In this document: piece after piece, positions 17,939 to 30,663 of the stretch | How the letters are laid out: each line of letters begins with the position of its first letter | Position numbering within the stretch: the first letter of the stretch is position 1 | From: Mycobacterium sp. 3519A | GTDB taxonomy: Bacteria > Actinomycetota > Actinomycetes > Mycobacteriales > Mycobacteriaceae | Reading direction: 5' to 3' | DNA length: 64,000 bases | Assembly: GCF_900240945.1 (NCBI RefSeq) | Contig: NZ_OESG01000013.1 | Span: 1,714,888-1,778,887, forward strand | The notes under the pieces: model-generated | What the model saw: the letters and a program-made list of their open reading frames with translations, nothing else | What the model was told of the DNA's origin: nothing | The model's database searches: none | Made by a program: the position numbers and the translations under genes

Positions 17939-20900
17939 GTGCACCTCAAGAGTCTGACGCTGAAGGGCTTCAAGTCCTTTGCCGCACCCACGACTCTGCG
18001 CTTCGAGCCCGGGATCACCTGCGTGGTCGGTCCGAACGGGTCGGGCAAGTCGAATGTCGTCGACGCGCTCACCTGGGTGATGGGTGAGCACAGCGCCAAG
18101 ACGCTACGTGGCGGCAAGATGGAAGACGTCATCTTCGCCGGGACGTCGTCGCGTGCCCCGCTGGGCCGCGCCGAAGTCACCGTGACGATCGACAACTCCG
18201 ACAACTCTCTGCCGATCGAGTACTCCGAGGTGTCGATCACCCGCCGGATGTTCCGCGACGGTGGAAGCGAGTACGAAATCAACGGCAGCAGTTGCCGTTT
18301 GATGGATGTGCAGGAGTTGCTCTCCGACTCGGGCATCGGCCGCGAGATGCACGTCATCGTCGGGCAGGGCAAGCTCTCGGAGATCCTCGAGTCGCGGCCG
18401 GAGGACCGGCGGGCGTTCATCGAAGAGGCCGCGGGCGTGCTCAAGCACCGCAAGCGCAAGGAAAAGGCGGTCCGCAAGCTGGATTCGATGTCGGCCAACC
18501 TGGCCCGGTTGACCGACCTGACGACGGAGTTGCGCCGCCAGCTCAAGCCGCTCGGCAGGCAGGCCGAGATGGCCCGGCGCGCCCAGACCATCCAGGCCGA
18601 TCTGCGCGACGCCAGGCTCCGGTTGGCCGCCGACGACCTGGTCACCCGCAAGGCCGAGTTCGACAACACCGACCAGGCCGAGACCACTCTGCGCCGCGAA
18701 CACGACGAGGCCGCGGCGCTGCTCGACGCCAAGACCGTCGAACTCAATGCGCACGAGGCGGCGGTCACCTCGCTCAGCGAGCGCGCCGATGCGGCGCAGC
18801 AGACGTGGTTCCGGCTGTCGGCGCTCGCCGAACGGGTCAGCGCGACCGTGCGCATTGCCACCGAGCGCGCGCAACACCTCGAGGGCGAGCCGGACGTGTC
18901 CACCGGTCCCGACCCCGACGAGCTCGAGGCGCAGGCCGATGAGGTCGCCGAACAGGAGCGGCGGCTGCTCGCCGAGCTGACCGAATCGCGGGCACACCTG
19001 GAGTCGGCGCGCGCCGAGCTCACCGAATGCGAGCGCGTGGCCGCCGAGGCCGAACGGGCCCATCTGGCCGCCGCCCGTGCAGAAGCCGACCGCCGAGAAG
19101 GCTTGGCGCGCTTGGCAGGACAGGTCGACACCATGCGCACCCGCGTCGAGTCGATCGACGAGACGGTGGCGCGGTTGACGGGCGGCATCGAGGAGGCCGC
19201 GGCCAAGGCGCAGCAGATGCAGGCCGAATTCGAGACCGTGCAGAGCCGCGTCGGTGAACTCGACGCCGGCGAGGTGGGCCTCGACGAACACCACGACCGC
19301 ACGGTGGCCGCGCTGCGACTCGCCGACGAGCGTGTCGCCGAACTGCAGGCCGCTGAACGCGCCGCCGAACGGCAGGTCGCCTCGCTGCGGGCCCGCATCG
19401 AAGCGTTGTCGGTCGGGCTGGACCGCAAGGACGGCGCCGCCTGGTTGCAGCAGAACCACAGTGGCGCAGGCATTTTCGGGTCGATCGCCGACCTGGTGAA
19501 GGTGCGCTCCGGCTACGAGGCGGCGGTGGCCGCCGTGCTGGGCGCCGCCGCGGACGCCCTCGCCGCGGAGAACTTCGGCGCGGCGCGGTCAGCCGTCGCG
19601 GCGCTGAAGGAATCCGACGGCGGCCGGGCGGCCATCGTGCTGAGTGACTGGCCGCATCACCCGACCCCGCGCGACCCGTTGCCGTACGGCGCGTCGTGGG
19701 CCGTCGACCTGGTCGAGGCGCCGTACCGGCTGCAGGGCGCGATCACCGCGATGCTGTCCGGTGTGGCGGTGGTGGCCGACCTCGCCGCCGCACTGGACCT
19801 GGTCGCGTCGCGGCCGCAACTGCGCGCTGTCACCAGCGACGGCGATCTCGTCGGCGCAGGCTGGGTCAGCGGCGGCTCGGACCGCAAACCCAGCACGCTG
19901 GAGATCACCTCCGAGGTGGAGAAGGCCCGCGCCGACCTGGCCGACGCCGAGCGCCAGTCGGCCGAGTTGTCCGCCGCGCTGTCGGGCGCGCTGACCGAAC
20001 AGGCCGCCCGCCAGGACGCGGCCGAGCAGGCGTTGGCCGCGCTCAACGAATCCGACGCTGCGATCTCGGCGATCTACGAACAACTCGGCAGGCTCGGGCA
20101 GGACGCCCGCGCGGCCGACGACGAGTGGCAGCGGCTGATCCAGCAGCGCGACGAGTTGGAGGCGGGTCGCAACCGCACCGTCGAGGAACTCGCCGAACTC
20201 GAGCAGCGGCTGCACAACGCGCAGCAGGAGCCGACTTTCGAAGCCGAGCCCGTCGACCGGCAGGCGTCGATGGCGGCGGCGGAGCATGCACGCGCATTCG
20301 AGGTGGAGGCGCGGCTGGCGGTGCGCACCGCCGAGGAGCGCGCGAACGCTGTTCGGGGGCGGGCGGATTCGCTGCGCCGGGCGGCGGCGGCCGAACGCGA
20401 GGCGCGGCTGCGGGCCCAGCGTGCACGCGAAGCCCGCGAGCACGCCGCGGCGGTCGCGGCCGCGGTCGCGGAGTCGGGACGCCTTGTCGCGCAACGCTTG
20501 AGCGCGGCGGTCGGTGTCGCGTCCCGCGCCCGCGACGAGGTCGCCGCCGAACGTCAGCACCGCGCCGGCGCGCTGACCAAGACGCGGGAAGAAGTCAACG
20601 AGCTGTCCGCGAAGATCGCCTCGATCACCGACGCGCTGCACCGCGACGAGGTGGCCAAAGCCCAAGCGGCGCTTCGCATCGAGCAACTCGAGGCCACCGT
20701 CCTCGAACAGTTCGGGATGGCGACCGCCGACCTGATCGCCGAGTACGGGCCCGACGTCCCGCTGCCGCCGTCCGAGCTGGAGATGGCGGAGTACGAGCAG
20801 GCGCGTGAACGCGGCGAGCAGGTGACCGCGCCCGCGCCGATGCCGTTCGACCGGCCCACCCAGGAGCGGCGCGCCAAGAAAGCCGAACGTGAGCTCAACG

Positions 20901-21532
20901 AACTGGGTCGCGTCAATCCTCTTGCGCTGGAAGAGTTTGCGGCGCTGGAGGAGCGCTACAACTTCCTGTCGACTCAGCTCGAGGACGTCAAGGCGGCGCG
21001 TAAGGACCTGCTCGACGTCATCGCCGACGTCGACGAGCGCATCCTGCAGGTGTTCGCCGAGGCCTACGCCGACGTGGAGCGCGAGTTCCAGACGGTGTTC
21101 GCCTCGCTGTTCCCCGGCGGCGAGGGACGGCTGCTGCTGACCGATCCCGACGACATGCTGACCACCGGCATCGAGGTCGAGGCGCGGCCGCCCGGTAAGA
21201 AGATCAAGCGGCTGTCGCTGCTGTCCGGCGGCGAGAAATCGTTGACCGCGGTGGCGATGCTGGTGGCGATCTTCCGGGCCCGGCCTTCACCGTTCTACGT
21301 GATGGACGAGGTCGAGGCGGCGCTCGACGACGTGAACCTGCGCCGGCTGCTCGGGCTGTTCGAACAGCTGCGGTCGCAGTCGCAGCTGATCGTCATCACG
21401 CACCAGAAGCCGACGATGGAGGTGGCCGACGCGCTGTACGGCGTCACGATGCGCGACGACGGCATCACCCAGGTGATCAGTCAGCGCATGCGCGGGCAGG
21501 AGCTGGTCGGCGCCGCCGCGTCCGCCAACTGA
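17939..21532 (+). CDS. smc: Chromosome segregation protein SMC
   Basis: 1197 aa condensin ATPase. Walker [10 protein letters not shown] is near residue 31, two long coiled coils flank a hinge domain (about 500-660, including [13 protein letters not shown]), and the C-terminal head has the signature LSGGEKSL near 1094 and Walker [14 protein letters not shown] near 1120. Organises and segregates the chromosome with ScpA/B. GTG 17939 gives the conserved start [14 protein letters not shown]. Its stop abuts the stop of the convergent fni gene with no base between. Confidence 0.97.
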   Translation: MHLKSLTLKGFKSFAAPTTLRFEPGITCVVGPNGSGKSNVVDALTWVMGEHSAKTLRGGKMEDVIFAGTSSRAPLGRAEVTVTIDNSDNSLPIEYSEVSITRRMFRDGGSEYEINGSSCRLMDVQELLSDSGIGREMHVIVGQGKLSEILESRPEDRRAFIEEAAGVLKHRKRKEKAVRKLDSMSANLARLTDLTTELRRQLKPLGRQAEMARRAQTIQADLRDARLRLAADDLVTRKAEFDNTDQAETTLRREHDEAAALLDAKTVELNAHEAAVTSLSERADAAQQTWFRLSALAERVSATVRIATERAQHLEGEPDVSTGPDPDELEAQADEVAEQERRLLAELTESRAHLESARAELTECERVAAEAERAHLAAARAEADRREGLARLAGQVDTMRTRVESIDETVARLTGGIEEAAAKAQQMQAEFETVQSRVGELDAGEVGLDEHHDRTVAALRLADERVAELQAAERAAERQVASLRARIEALSVGLDRKDGAAWLQQNHSGAGIFGSIADLVKVRSGYEAAVAAVLGAAADALAAENFGAARSAVAALKESDGGRAAIVLSDWPHHPTPRDPLPYGASWAVDLVEAPYRLQGAITAMLSGVAVVADLAAALDLVASRPQLRAVTSDGDLVGAGWVSGGSDRKPSTLEITSEVEKARADLADAERQSAELSAALSGALTEQAARQDAAEQALAALNESDAAISAIYEQLGRLGQDARAADDEWQRLIQQRDELEAGRNRTVEELAELEQRLHNAQQEPTFEAEPVDRQASMAAAEHARAFEVEARLAVRTAEERANAVRGRADSLRRAAAAEREARLRAQRAREAREHAAAVAAAVAESGRLVAQRLSAAVGVASRARDEVAAERQHRAGALTKTREEVNELSAKIASITDALHRDEVAKAQAALRIEQLEATVLEQFGMATADLIAEYGPDVPLPPSELEMAEYEQARERGEQVTAPAPMPFDRPTQERRAKKAERELNELGRVNPLALEEFAALEERYNFLSTQLEDVKAARKDLLDVIADVDERILQVFAEAYADVEREFQTVFASLFPGGEGRLLLTDPDDMLTTGIEVEARPPGKKIKRLSLLSGGEKSLTAVAMLVAIFRARPSPFYVMDEVEAALDDVNLRRLLGLFEQLRSQSQLIVITHQKPTMEVADALYGVTMRDDGITQVISQRMRGQELVGAAASAN

Positions 21533-22558
21533 TCACTGGATTTTGGTGACCCCGCGGCGGCGTAGCGCGGCCAGATTCGCCGCGCCGCACCCGTGCAGGC
21601 ACACCAGCAGTTCGTCGATGAACCGCTGCAGCCAATCAGCAACGGCCGCAGGCGATTCGATGGCAGGCGCCAGCAGTGGCCTGGCCACCGCGACCGCGTC
21701 GGCGCCCATGGCCAACGCCTTCGCCGCGTCCATTCCGGTGCGGATGCCGCCGGACGCGACGATCGACACGTCGGGCAGCATGTGGCGCACCTCGACCAGT
21801 GCCTCGGCGGTGGGGATGCCCCACTCGGCCAGTGCGGGGTAGCGGATTTCGCCGTACCGGACGAACTGCTCGACCCGCGCCCACGACGTGCCGCCCGCGC
21901 CTGCCACGTCGACGGCGGCGATGGGGGAGTCGACCAACTCCGCGGCCGCGGCCGCCCCGATGCCGTGGCCGACCTCCTTGAGCATCACGGGGAAGCCGAT
22001 CGAGCCCGCGATGTCACGCAACCGCGCCACCGATCCGGAGAAGTCGGTATCGCCCTCGTGCTGCATCGCCTCTTGAAGTGGATTGGTGTGCACCGCAAGG
22101 GCATTGGCGCCGACGTGATCCAGCGCCGTTACGAGATCCGGCGCCATCACCGCGTTCAGCTGAGCCAGCCCGATGTTGCCGATCAGCAACACATCCGGGG
22201 CCACGTCGCGCACCCGGAACGACGACGACGCCGCGCCCTTGTCGAGCATGATGCGCTGCGACCCGAGCATCATGCCGACGCCGAGTTGCTGCGCCGCCAC
22301 CGCCAGATTGCGGTTGATGGTTTCGGACAGCTCGGCACCGCCGGTCATCGCGCCGATCAACACCGGCGCGCGCAACGGCACACCGAGGAATTCGGTGGAC
22401 AGATCGACGCTGCCGAGATCCGTCTGGGTCAACGCGTTGTACGGCAACCGGTAGCGCTCCAGGCCGGTGGTGACCGACTGGAAATCGACCGCCTCGGACA
22501 GGCACACGTCGATGTGCCGTCGTTTGCGGGTTTCCATCCCGCCGGGGTCGACGGTCAC
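21533..22558 (-). CDS. fni: Type 2 isopentenyl-diphosphate delta-isomerase (FMN-dependent)
   Basis: 341 aa from GTG 22558 (AGGGGG upstream) or 334 aa from ATG 22537; the first is preferred for its ribosome site. Interconverts IPP and DMAPP. Family motifs: [11 protein letters not shown] at the N-terminus, [50 protein letters not shown] and [21 protein letters not shown] for FMN phosphate binding. It is inserted between smc and ftsY, which are neighbours in M. tuberculosis, and is divergent from ftsY by only 28 nt. Confidence 0.92.
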   Translation of the reverse strand: MTVDPGGMETRKRRHIDVCLSEAVDFQSVTTGLERYRLPYNALTQTDLGSVDLSTEFLGVPLRAPVLIGAMTGGAELSETINRNLAVAAQQLGVGMMLGSQRIMLDKGAASSSFRVRDVAPDVLLIGNIGLAQLNAVMAPDLVTALDHVGANALAVHTNPLQEAMQHEGDTDFSGSVARLRDIAGSIGFPVMLKEVGHGIGAAAAAELVDSPIAAVDVAGAGGTSWARVEQFVRYGEIRYPALAEWGIPTAEALVEVRHMLPDVSIVASGGIRTGMDAAKALAMGADAVAVARPLLAPAIESPAAVADWLQRFIDELLVCLHGCGAANLAALRRRGVTKIQ

Positions 22559-22586
22559 CGGCTGTGCCCCCTGAGACAATGGCGTC

Positions 22587-23861
22587 GTGTCTGAAGCTGT
22601 GTGGATCGCAATCGCGGTCGTTGCCGTTCTGCTCGTGGTCGCGCTGGTCGTCGGGCTGGTGCGGTACCGGCGCCGACGCATCAATCTGTCGTCTGCAGAC
22701 ACTGCCACGCCCATCGACCGCTCCGGCGGATATACCGCGTCTTCGGGTATCACGTTCACCCAGTCGGCACCGGCGGAGCCTGCCGAGCGCATCGACACCA
22801 GCGGCTTGCCCGCCGTCGGCGATGATGCCACCGTTCCGCGGGATGCGCCGAAGCGGCCCATCGCCGACGTCAAGCTGCCTGAGCCGGCCGTAGAGCCGGT
22901 AGCGCCCGCCGAGCCTGCCCCCGCCCCGGCCGAGGAGATCGCCCCGATTGACGGGCGCCTGGACCGGCTGCGCGGTCGGCTCGCCAAGTCGCAGAACACG
23001 CTGGGCCGCGGCATGCTCGGCCTGCTCGGCGGCGGCGACCTCGACGAGGAGTCCTGGGAGGCCGTCGAGGACACCCTGCTGATCGCGGACCTGGGGCCCG
23101 TCGTCACCGAATCGGTGGTGTCGGCCCTGCGGTCGCGGATGGCCAGCAGCCGGGTACGCACCGAGGCCGACGCCAAGGCCGTCGTGCGCGAGGTCCTCAT
23201 CGAACAGCTCCAGCCGCAGCTGGACCGGTCGATCAAGGCGCTGCCGCACCACAACAAGCCGTCGGTACTGCTGGTCGTCGGCGTCAACGGCACGGGCAAG
23301 ACGACGACGGTCGGCAAGCTGGCCCGTGTGCTGGTCGCCGACGGCCGCCGCGTGGTGCTCGGCGCCGCCGACACGTTCCGCGCGGCGGCGGCCGATCAGC
23401 TGCAGACCTGGGCTTCCCGGGTGGGTGCGGAGGTGGTGCGCGGCGCCGAGGGCGCCGATCCCGCGTCGGTGGCGTTCGACGCCGTCGACAAGGGCATCGA
23501 CACCGGCGCGGACGTCGTCGTCATCGACACCGCGGGCCGGCTGCACACCAAGACCGGTCTGATGGACGAACTGGGCAAGGTCAAGCGCGTCGTGGGTAAG
23601 CGAGCAGAGGTCGACGAGGTGCTGCTGGTGCTCGACGCGACGATCGGCCAGAACAGCCTGCCGCAGGCGCGGGTGTTTGCCGAAGTCGTCGACATCACCG
23701 GCGTGGTGCTGACCAAACTCGACGGCACCGCCAAGGGCGGCATCGTGTTCCGCGTGCAGCAGGAATTGGGCGTGCCCGTCAAACTCGTCGGTCTCGGCGA
23801 AGGCCCCGACGATCTTGCTCCTTTCGAGCCCGCCGCCTTCGTCGACGCGCTGCTCGGTTAA
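22587..23861 (+). CDS. ftsY: Signal recognition particle receptor FtsY
   Basis: 424 aa. An N-terminal membrane helix ([19 protein letters not shown]) and a Pro/Ala/Glu-rich linker precede the NG domain. GTPase motifs: [10 protein letters not shown] near 231-240, [19 protein letters not shown] near 313 and [10 protein letters not shown] near 376. Receives ribosome-nascent chain-SRP complexes at the membrane, with Ffh encoded 4.4 kb downstream. GTG start. Confidence 0.97.
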   Translation: MSEAVWIAIAVVAVLLVVALVVGLVRYRRRRINLSSADTATPIDRSGGYTASSGITFTQSAPAEPAERIDTSGLPAVGDDATVPRDAPKRPIADVKLPEPAVEPVAPAEPAPAPAEEIAPIDGRLDRLRGRLAKSQNTLGRGMLGLLGGGDLDEESWEAVEDTLLIADLGPVVTESVVSALRSRMASSRVRTEADAKAVVREVLIEQLQPQLDRSIKALPHHNKPSVLLVVGVNGTGKTTTVGKLARVLVADGRRVVLGAADTFRAAAADQLQTWASRVGAEVVRGAEGADPASVAFDAVDKGIDTGADVVVIDTAGRLHTKTGLMDELGKVKRVVGKRAEVDEVLLVLDATIGQNSLPQARVFAEVVDITGVVLTKLDGTAKGGIVFRVQQELGVPVKLVGLGEGPDDLAPFEPAAFVDALLG

Positions 23862-23886
23862 CGCGCAGCCGCGAAAACCGCACGAC

Positions 23887-23934
23887 GTAACACCGGTGAA
23901 ACGTCGTCGGCCAATCCGTTCACACGAGCGAAAC
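23887..23934 (+). promoter_or_regulatory. GlnR-like boxes upstream of amtB
   Basis: GTAAC-N6-GAAAC at 23887-23902 matches the actinobacterial GlnR half-box pattern exactly, and TTCAC-N6-GAAAC at 23919-23934 matches nearly so. The pairs are 16 nt apart instead of the usual 6. GlnR is known to activate amtB-glnK-glnD on nitrogen limitation in mycobacteria. Confidence 0.65.
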
Positions 23935-24037
23935 ACCGCGGCGTCTTAAACGAAACAACCACTCAGCAAAGTCTTGGACCAGGTCAACGGTCGCAAAAAA
24001 CGTTGCGGCCGTGGCATGTCGAAGGAGGGAACTGCGA

Positions 24038-25740
<1,703 letters not shown>

Positions 25741-25763
25741 GCCGCATGTGAAATGAGTCGTCG

Positions 25764-25808
25764 TCTCCCGGAACTACACCGTGAGCGTTGATGGGTAAAG
25801 CCGGGAGA
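25764..25808 (+). promoter_or_regulatory. Hairpin overlapping the glnD ribosome-binding site
   Basis: TCTCCCGG (25764-25771) is the perfect complement of CCGGGAGA (25801-25808), and the right arm is part of the glnD Shine-Dalgarno sequence GGGAGAGGA. Pairing would hide that site and lower glnD translation relative to amtB-glnK. The 29-nt loop makes the fold only moderately likely. Confidence 0.4.
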
Positions 25809-25817
25809 GGACTCTAA

Positions 25818-28286
25818 ATGGCAAGTCAGACACCAGGTCCCGCCGCCGGTGCGCCCAGATGGGTGGCACCGGCGGCGGGCTCGTCTCGTCCGGCGACCGA
25901 TCTGGTGGCCGCCTGCGAGAAGCTGCTCTCCGGTAAAGCGCGGCAACTCGATTCGGCCGCACTCCGTGACGCCCTGTTGGACCTGCACGATTTCTGGCTG
26001 ACCACCAAGGCCACCGAGATCGGGATCACCGCAACGAGCGGGTTCGCGATCGTCGCGACGGGCGGGCTCGGCCGCGGCGAATTGTTGCCGTTCTCCGACC
26101 TCGACCTGATGCTGCTGCACGACAACATGCCGCGCGAAACCGTCAGCCAGGTCGCCGAGCTGTTGTGGTATCCGTTCTGGGACGCCAACATTCGCATCGA
26201 CCACAGTGTGCGCACGGTGCCCGAGGCGCTGAAGGTCGCGGGCGAGGACATCTCCGCGGGCCTCGCGATGCTGGAGGCGCGCCACATCGCGGGCGACTCG
26301 GACCTGTCGTCGCTGTTGATCAGCGGGGCCCGTCGGCAGTGGCGCACGGGAATCGCCTCGCGTTTCGACGAACTCGTCGCCCACACCGAGCAACGGTGGG
26401 AACGCAGTGGGCAGATTGCCCACCGCGCCGAGCCCGACCTCAAATGTGGCCGCGGTGGTCTGCGCGACGTGCAACTGCTCAACGCGCTGGCCATCGCGCA
26501 ACTCGCTGACGTGTATCCCAGTCGCTCGCTGGCCTCACCGACGGGCACGCTGGGCGAGGCGCATCTCGCGCTGCTCAACGTGCGCACCGAACTGCACCGG
26601 GTATCCGGTCGCGGTCGCGAACTGCTGTTGGCCCAGCATGCCGACGAGATCGGCGCCGCGCTGCACATCGGGGACCGATTCGACTTGGCGCGCACACTGT
26701 CTGATGCCGCGCGCACCGTCAGCTACTACGTCGACGCGGGGTTGCGCACGGCCGCGAATGCGTTGCCGCGCCGCGGGTTGGCGGCGTTCAAGCGTCCGGT
26801 GCGCCGTCCGCTCGACGAGGGAGTGATCGAGTACGCGGGCGAGGTCATCCTGGCCCGCGACGCGCGCCCGGAGCGCGATCCCGGCCTGATCCTGCGGGTC
26901 GCCGCCGCATCGGCGACGACCGGGCTGCCGATCGCGGCGTCGACGCTGGCTCGGCTCACCGAGACCGCGCCGGAGTTGCGCACGCCGTGGCCGAGGCAGG
27001 CGCTCAAGGATCTGCTGGTGATGCTGGCCGCGGGCCCGAACGCGGTGGCTACCATCGAGGCGCTGGACCGAACCGGGTTGTGGGGCAGGCTCTTCCCGGA
27101 GTGGGGTGCTGTGCGTGACCTGCCGCCCCGCGACGTGGTGCACATCTGGACTGTCGACCGTCATCTGGTCGAAACAGTCTCGCGGGCAAGCGCTTTCACC
27201 ACCCGGGTGTCGAGGCCGGATATGTTGGTGCTCGGCGCGCTGTGCCACGACATCGGTAAGGGTCGCGGCGGGGACCACAGCATCATCGGTGCCGAACTGG
27301 CCACGCAGATCGGCACCAGGCTGGGGCTGTGGCCGTCTGATGTCGAACTGCTGTCGAAGGTGGTGCGCCACCACCTGTTGCTTCCCCACACCGCGACGCG
27401 GCGAGACCTACAGGATCCGAAGACCATCGAGGCCGTGGTGGAGGCGCTCGACGGCGACCCGGTGTTGCTGGAACTCCTGCACGTACTTGCCGAGGCGGAT
27501 TCGCTTGCCACCGGACCCGGTGTGTGGGGCGACTGGAAGGCGTCGCTGATCGGCGATCTGGTTCGGCGCTGCCGGATGGTGATGGCGGGCGAACCGCTGC
27601 CAACGCCGGATCCCATTGAGCCGCGGTTCATTTCGCTGGCCGCCGACGGCGGCGTGCACGTCGAGATGACGCCAGGCGACAGCCCGCACATCTACAACCT
27701 GACGATGGTCGCGCCGGATGTCCGGGGTCTGCTGTCGAAGGCCGCGGGTGTGCTGGCGCTCAATTCGCTTCGCGTGCACTCCGCGTCGGTGAACGGGCAC
27801 GAGGGTTCGGCGATCAACACGTTCGTGGTGTCACCGCATTTCGGTTCGCCGCCCGCCGCCGAACTGTTGCGCCAGCAGTTCATCCTGGCGTTGGAGGGTG
27901 AACTCGACGTGCTGGCGTCCTTGGACAAGCGGGACAGGGACGCGGTGCAGCACGGCACCACCCGGGCGGGACAGGTGCCCGACGCGGTGCCGATCAACCA
28001 TGCGACCGCGCCGCCGAAGATCCTGTGGTCCGACGGCCCGCAGGCGGGGGAGTCGGTTGTGCAGATCCGTGCCACCGACCGGGCCGGGCTGCTGGCGAGG
28101 TTGACCGCGATCTTCGAGCGCGACGGGGTCGACATCGCATGGGCGAAGGTGACCACGCTGGGCTCGTCGGTGGTCGACGTCTTCGCGATCACCGTTGCGG
28201 GCTCGATGCGCGAGGAACTGGAGCGGGACCTCTACGCGGTGCTGCCGGCACCGGCGCCGGCGAAACCGGTATCGGAAGCCAGTTAG
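25818..28286 (+). CDS. glnD: PII uridylyl/adenylyltransferase GlnD
   Basis: 822 aa bifunctional nitrogen sensor that modifies and demodifies GlnK. The nucleotidyltransferase motif [16 protein letters not shown] is near residues 81-96, an HD phosphohydrolase motif [14 protein letters not shown] near 473-486, and two C-terminal ACT domains (from about 630 and 745) bind glutamine. In actinobacteria it adenylylates PII. Third gene of the amtB operon, 77 nt after glnK. Confidence 0.96.
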   Translation: MASQTPGPAAGAPRWVAPAAGSSRPATDLVAACEKLLSGKARQLDSAALRDALLDLHDFWLTTKATEIGITATSGFAIVATGGLGRGELLPFSDLDLMLLHDNMPRETVSQVAELLWYPFWDANIRIDHSVRTVPEALKVAGEDISAGLAMLEARHIAGDSDLSSLLISGARRQWRTGIASRFDELVAHTEQRWERSGQIAHRAEPDLKCGRGGLRDVQLLNALAIAQLADVYPSRSLASPTGTLGEAHLALLNVRTELHRVSGRGRELLLAQHADEIGAALHIGDRFDLARTLSDAARTVSYYVDAGLRTAANALPRRGLAAFKRPVRRPLDEGVIEYAGEVILARDARPERDPGLILRVAAASATTGLPIAASTLARLTETAPELRTPWPRQALKDLLVMLAAGPNAVATIEALDRTGLWGRLFPEWGAVRDLPPRDVVHIWTVDRHLVETVSRASAFTTRVSRPDMLVLGALCHDIGKGRGGDHSIIGAELATQIGTRLGLWPSDVELLSKVVRHHLLLPHTATRRDLQDPKTIEAVVEALDGDPVLLELLHVLAEADSLATGPGVWGDWKASLIGDLVRRCRMVMAGEPLPTPDPIEPRFISLAADGGVHVEMTPGDSPHIYNLTMVAPDVRGLLSKAAGVLALNSLRVHSASVNGHEGSAINTFVVSPHFGSPPAAELLRQQFILALEGELDVLASLDKRDRDAVQHGTTRAGQVPDAVPINHATAPPKILWSDGPQAGESVVQIRATDRAGLLARLTAIFERDGVDIAWAKVTTLGSSVVDVFAITVAGSMREELERDLYAVLPAPAPAKPVSEAS

Positions 28287-28296
28287 GCTTGACAGC

Positions 28297-29859
28297 GTGT
28301 TTGAATCGCTGTCCGACCGGTTGACCGGCGCCCTGCAGGGGCTGCGTGGCAAGGGCAGGCTGACCGACGCCGACATCGACGCGACCACCAGAGAGATCCG
28401 GCTGGCGCTGCTCGAGGCCGACGTCTCGCTGCCTGTGGTGCGCGCGTTCGTGGCCCGCATCAAAGACCGCGCCAAGGGCGCCGAGGTCTCCGGTGCGCTG
28501 AACCCGGCCCAGCAGGTCGTCAAGATCGTCAACGACGAGCTGATCGGCATCCTCGGCGGCGAGACCCGTCAACTCGCGTTCGCGAAGACGCCGCCGACGG
28601 TGATCATGCTCGCCGGTCTGCAAGGTTCCGGTAAGACCACGCTGGCCGGCAAGCTGGCGAAATGGCTACGGGACCAAGGAAATACGCCGCTGCTCGTGGC
28701 GTGCGACCTGCAGCGGCCCGGCGCGGTCAACCAGCTGCAGATCGTCGGTGAGCGCGCCGGTGTTCAGGTGTTCGCACCGCATCCCGGGGTGTCGACGGAG
28801 GGCTCCGAAGCGGCCGGCCACGGCGATCCGGTGGCGGTGGCTGCCGCGGGCCTGGCCGAGGCCAAGGCCAAGCTTTTCGACGTCGTCATCATCGATACCG
28901 CGGGCCGGTTGGGCATCGACGACGAGCTGATGAGCCAGGCCGCCGCCATCCGCGACGCCGTCGACCCCGACGAAGTGATCTTCGTGCTCGACGCCATGAT
29001 CGGCCAGGACGCCGTCACCACGGCAGAGGCGTTCCGCGAAGGCGTCGGCTTCACCGGCGTGGTGCTGACCAAGCTCGACGGCGACGCCCGCGGTGGCGCC
29101 GCGTTGTCGGTGCGCGACATCACCGGGGTGCCCATCCTGTTCGCGTCCGCGGGCGAGAAGCTCGAGGACTTCGACGTCTTCCACCCCGATCGGATGGCCA
29201 GCCGCATCCTGGGCATGGGCGACGTGCTCACCCTGATCGAGCAGGCCGAACAGCATTTCGACGCGCAGAAAGCCGAGGAGGCCGCGGCCAAGATCGGCTC
29301 GGGCGAGCTGACCCTCGAAGACTTCCTCGAGCAGATGCTCGCGATCCGCAAGATGGGCCCGATCGGCAACCTGCTCGGCATGCTGCCAGGAGCGGGCCAG
29401 ATGAAGGATGCGCTGGCCGCGGTCGACGACAGCCAACTCGACCGGGTGCAGGCGATCATCCGCGGGATGACGCCCGCCGAGCGTGCCGACCCGAAGATCA
29501 TCAACGCCTCCCGTCGGCTGCGCATCGCCAACGGATCCGGCGTCACCGTGTCGGAGGTCAACCAGCTCGTCGACCGGTTCTTCGAAGCGCGCAAGATGAT
29601 GTCGCAGATGGCCGGTCAGATGGGAATGCCGTTCGGCCGCAAGGGTTCTTCGCGTAAGGCGGCGAAGAACAAGAAGAAGGGGCAAAAGGGCCGCAAAAAG
29701 GTGGGTGGTCCGACGCCGCCGAAGGCGCGCAATCCGTTGGGCGCCGCAGGCATGCCTGCCGGGTTCCCCGACCTGTCGAACATGCCCAAGGGTCTCGACG
29801 AGCTGCCGCCGGGTCTTGCCGACATCGACCTGTCGAAGTTGAAGTTCCCGAAGAACTGA
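28297..29859 (+). CDS. ffh: Signal recognition particle protein Ffh
   Basis: 520 aa SRP54 GTPase that binds signal sequences and SRP RNA. NG domain motifs: LAGLQGSGKTTLAGKLA near 105-121, DTAGRLGID near 199, TKLDGDARGGAAL. The methionine-rich M domain runs from about 325 and includes MMSQMAGQMGMPFG; a Lys-rich stretch and a mycobacterial C-terminal tail follow. GTG 28297 gives the conserved VFESLSDRLTGALQGLRG start. Ten nt after glnD. Confidence 0.97.
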   Translation: MFESLSDRLTGALQGLRGKGRLTDADIDATTREIRLALLEADVSLPVVRAFVARIKDRAKGAEVSGALNPAQQVVKIVNDELIGILGGETRQLAFAKTPPTVIMLAGLQGSGKTTLAGKLAKWLRDQGNTPLLVACDLQRPGAVNQLQIVGERAGVQVFAPHPGVSTEGSEAAGHGDPVAVAAAGLAEAKAKLFDVVIIDTAGRLGIDDELMSQAAAIRDAVDPDEVIFVLDAMIGQDAVTTAEAFREGVGFTGVVLTKLDGDARGGAALSVRDITGVPILFASAGEKLEDFDVFHPDRMASRILGMGDVLTLIEQAEQHFDAQKAEEAAAKIGSGELTLEDFLEQMLAIRKMGPIGNLLGMLPGAGQMKDALAAVDDSQLDRVQAIIRGMTPAERADPKIINASRRLRIANGSGVTVSEVNQLVDRFFEARKMMSQMAGQMGMPFGRKGSSRKAAKNKKKGQKGRKKVGGPTPPKARNPLGAAGMPAGFPDLSNMPKGLDELPPGLADIDLSKLKFPKN

Positions 29860-29879
29860 GTGCGGGCGAGGTCATCGCG

Positions 29880-30662
29880 ATGGACGACGCATTGTTGCTG
29901 CAGCACCGCGACGAGCGCGGCGTCGTCACGCTGACGCTCAATCGGCCGAAGGCTCTCAACGCGCTGTCGGAGTCGATGCTCGCGGCGCTCGGTGAGGCTT
30001 TCGACGGGCTCGCCGACGACGAGTCGGTACGAGCCGTGGTGCTCGGCGCGTCAGGCCGGGCCTTCAGCGCAGGCCACGACCTGAAGGAAATGCGCGCCGA
30101 GCCGTCGCTCGAGTACTACCAGCGGCTGTTCGCGCAGTGCTCGGCCGTGATGCTCGGGATCCGTCGCCTACCGGTGCCGGTGATCGCCAGGGTGCAAGGT
30201 CTTGCCACCGCAGCGGGCTGCCAGCTCGTCGCCATGTGCGATCTGGCGATCGCGAGCAGCGACGCGCGCTTCGCCGTCAACGGCGTCGACGTCGGATTGT
30301 TCTGTTCGACGCCGGGCGTCGCGTTGTCCCGCAACGTGCCGGCCAAGGCCGCCTTCGAGATGCTGGTCACCGGCGACTTCATCTCGGCCGAGGAGGCCTG
30401 CGCGAAGGGTCTGGTGAACCGTGTCGTGACGCCCGACGCGCTCGACGATGAAATCGAGGCACTGGTCACGCGAATCGTCGCGAAGCCGCGCGTCGCGCTC
30501 GCGCTGGGTAAGAGCCTGTTCTACCGCCAACGTGAAGAAACGATCGAGTCTGCGTATGAGGATGCCGGTGCGACGATGGCCTGCAACATGATGGACCCGA
30601 GCGCGCTGGAAGGCGTGCAGGCTTTCATCGAGAAGCGTCCGCCGAACTGGTCAACCACCTAG
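29880..30662 (+). CDS. Enoyl-CoA hydratase/isomerase family protein
   Basis: 260 aa crotonase fold. CoA/oxyanion-hole segments are FSAGHDLKEM and VQGLATAAGCQLVAMCDLAIAS; the second Gly-rich loop is present, but the usual catalytic Glu pair is not clear: GVDVGLFCSTPGVAL replaces the typical glutamate-bearing segment. It may therefore be an isomerase, hydrolase or non-hydratase member. Not part of the M. tuberculosis order at this locus. The amidohydrolase gene starts at the next base after its stop region, so they are probably co-transcribed. Confidence 0.88.
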   Translation: MDDALLLQHRDERGVVTLTLNRPKALNALSESMLAALGEAFDGLADDESVRAVVLGASGRAFSAGHDLKEMRAEPSLEYYQRLFAQCSAVMLGIRRLPVPVIARVQGLATAAGCQLVAMCDLAIASSDARFAVNGVDVGLFCSTPGVALSRNVPAKAAFEMLVTGDFISAEEACAKGLVNRVVTPDALDDEIEALVTRIVAKPRVALALGKSLFYRQREETIESAYEDAGATMACNMMDPSALEGVQAFIEKRPPNWSTT

Positions 30663-30663
30663 C

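Noticed and set aside
22559..23374. N-terminal extension of the fni frame across ftsY
   Set aside because: The frame is open by chance. The extension is Ser/Thr/Arg-rich without homology, and isomerase similarity begins near 22537.
29880..30662. Assigning a specific echA number to the crotonase gene
   Set aside because: The family has many mycobacterial paralogues, and the catalytic glutamates are not clear here, so no symbol is supported.
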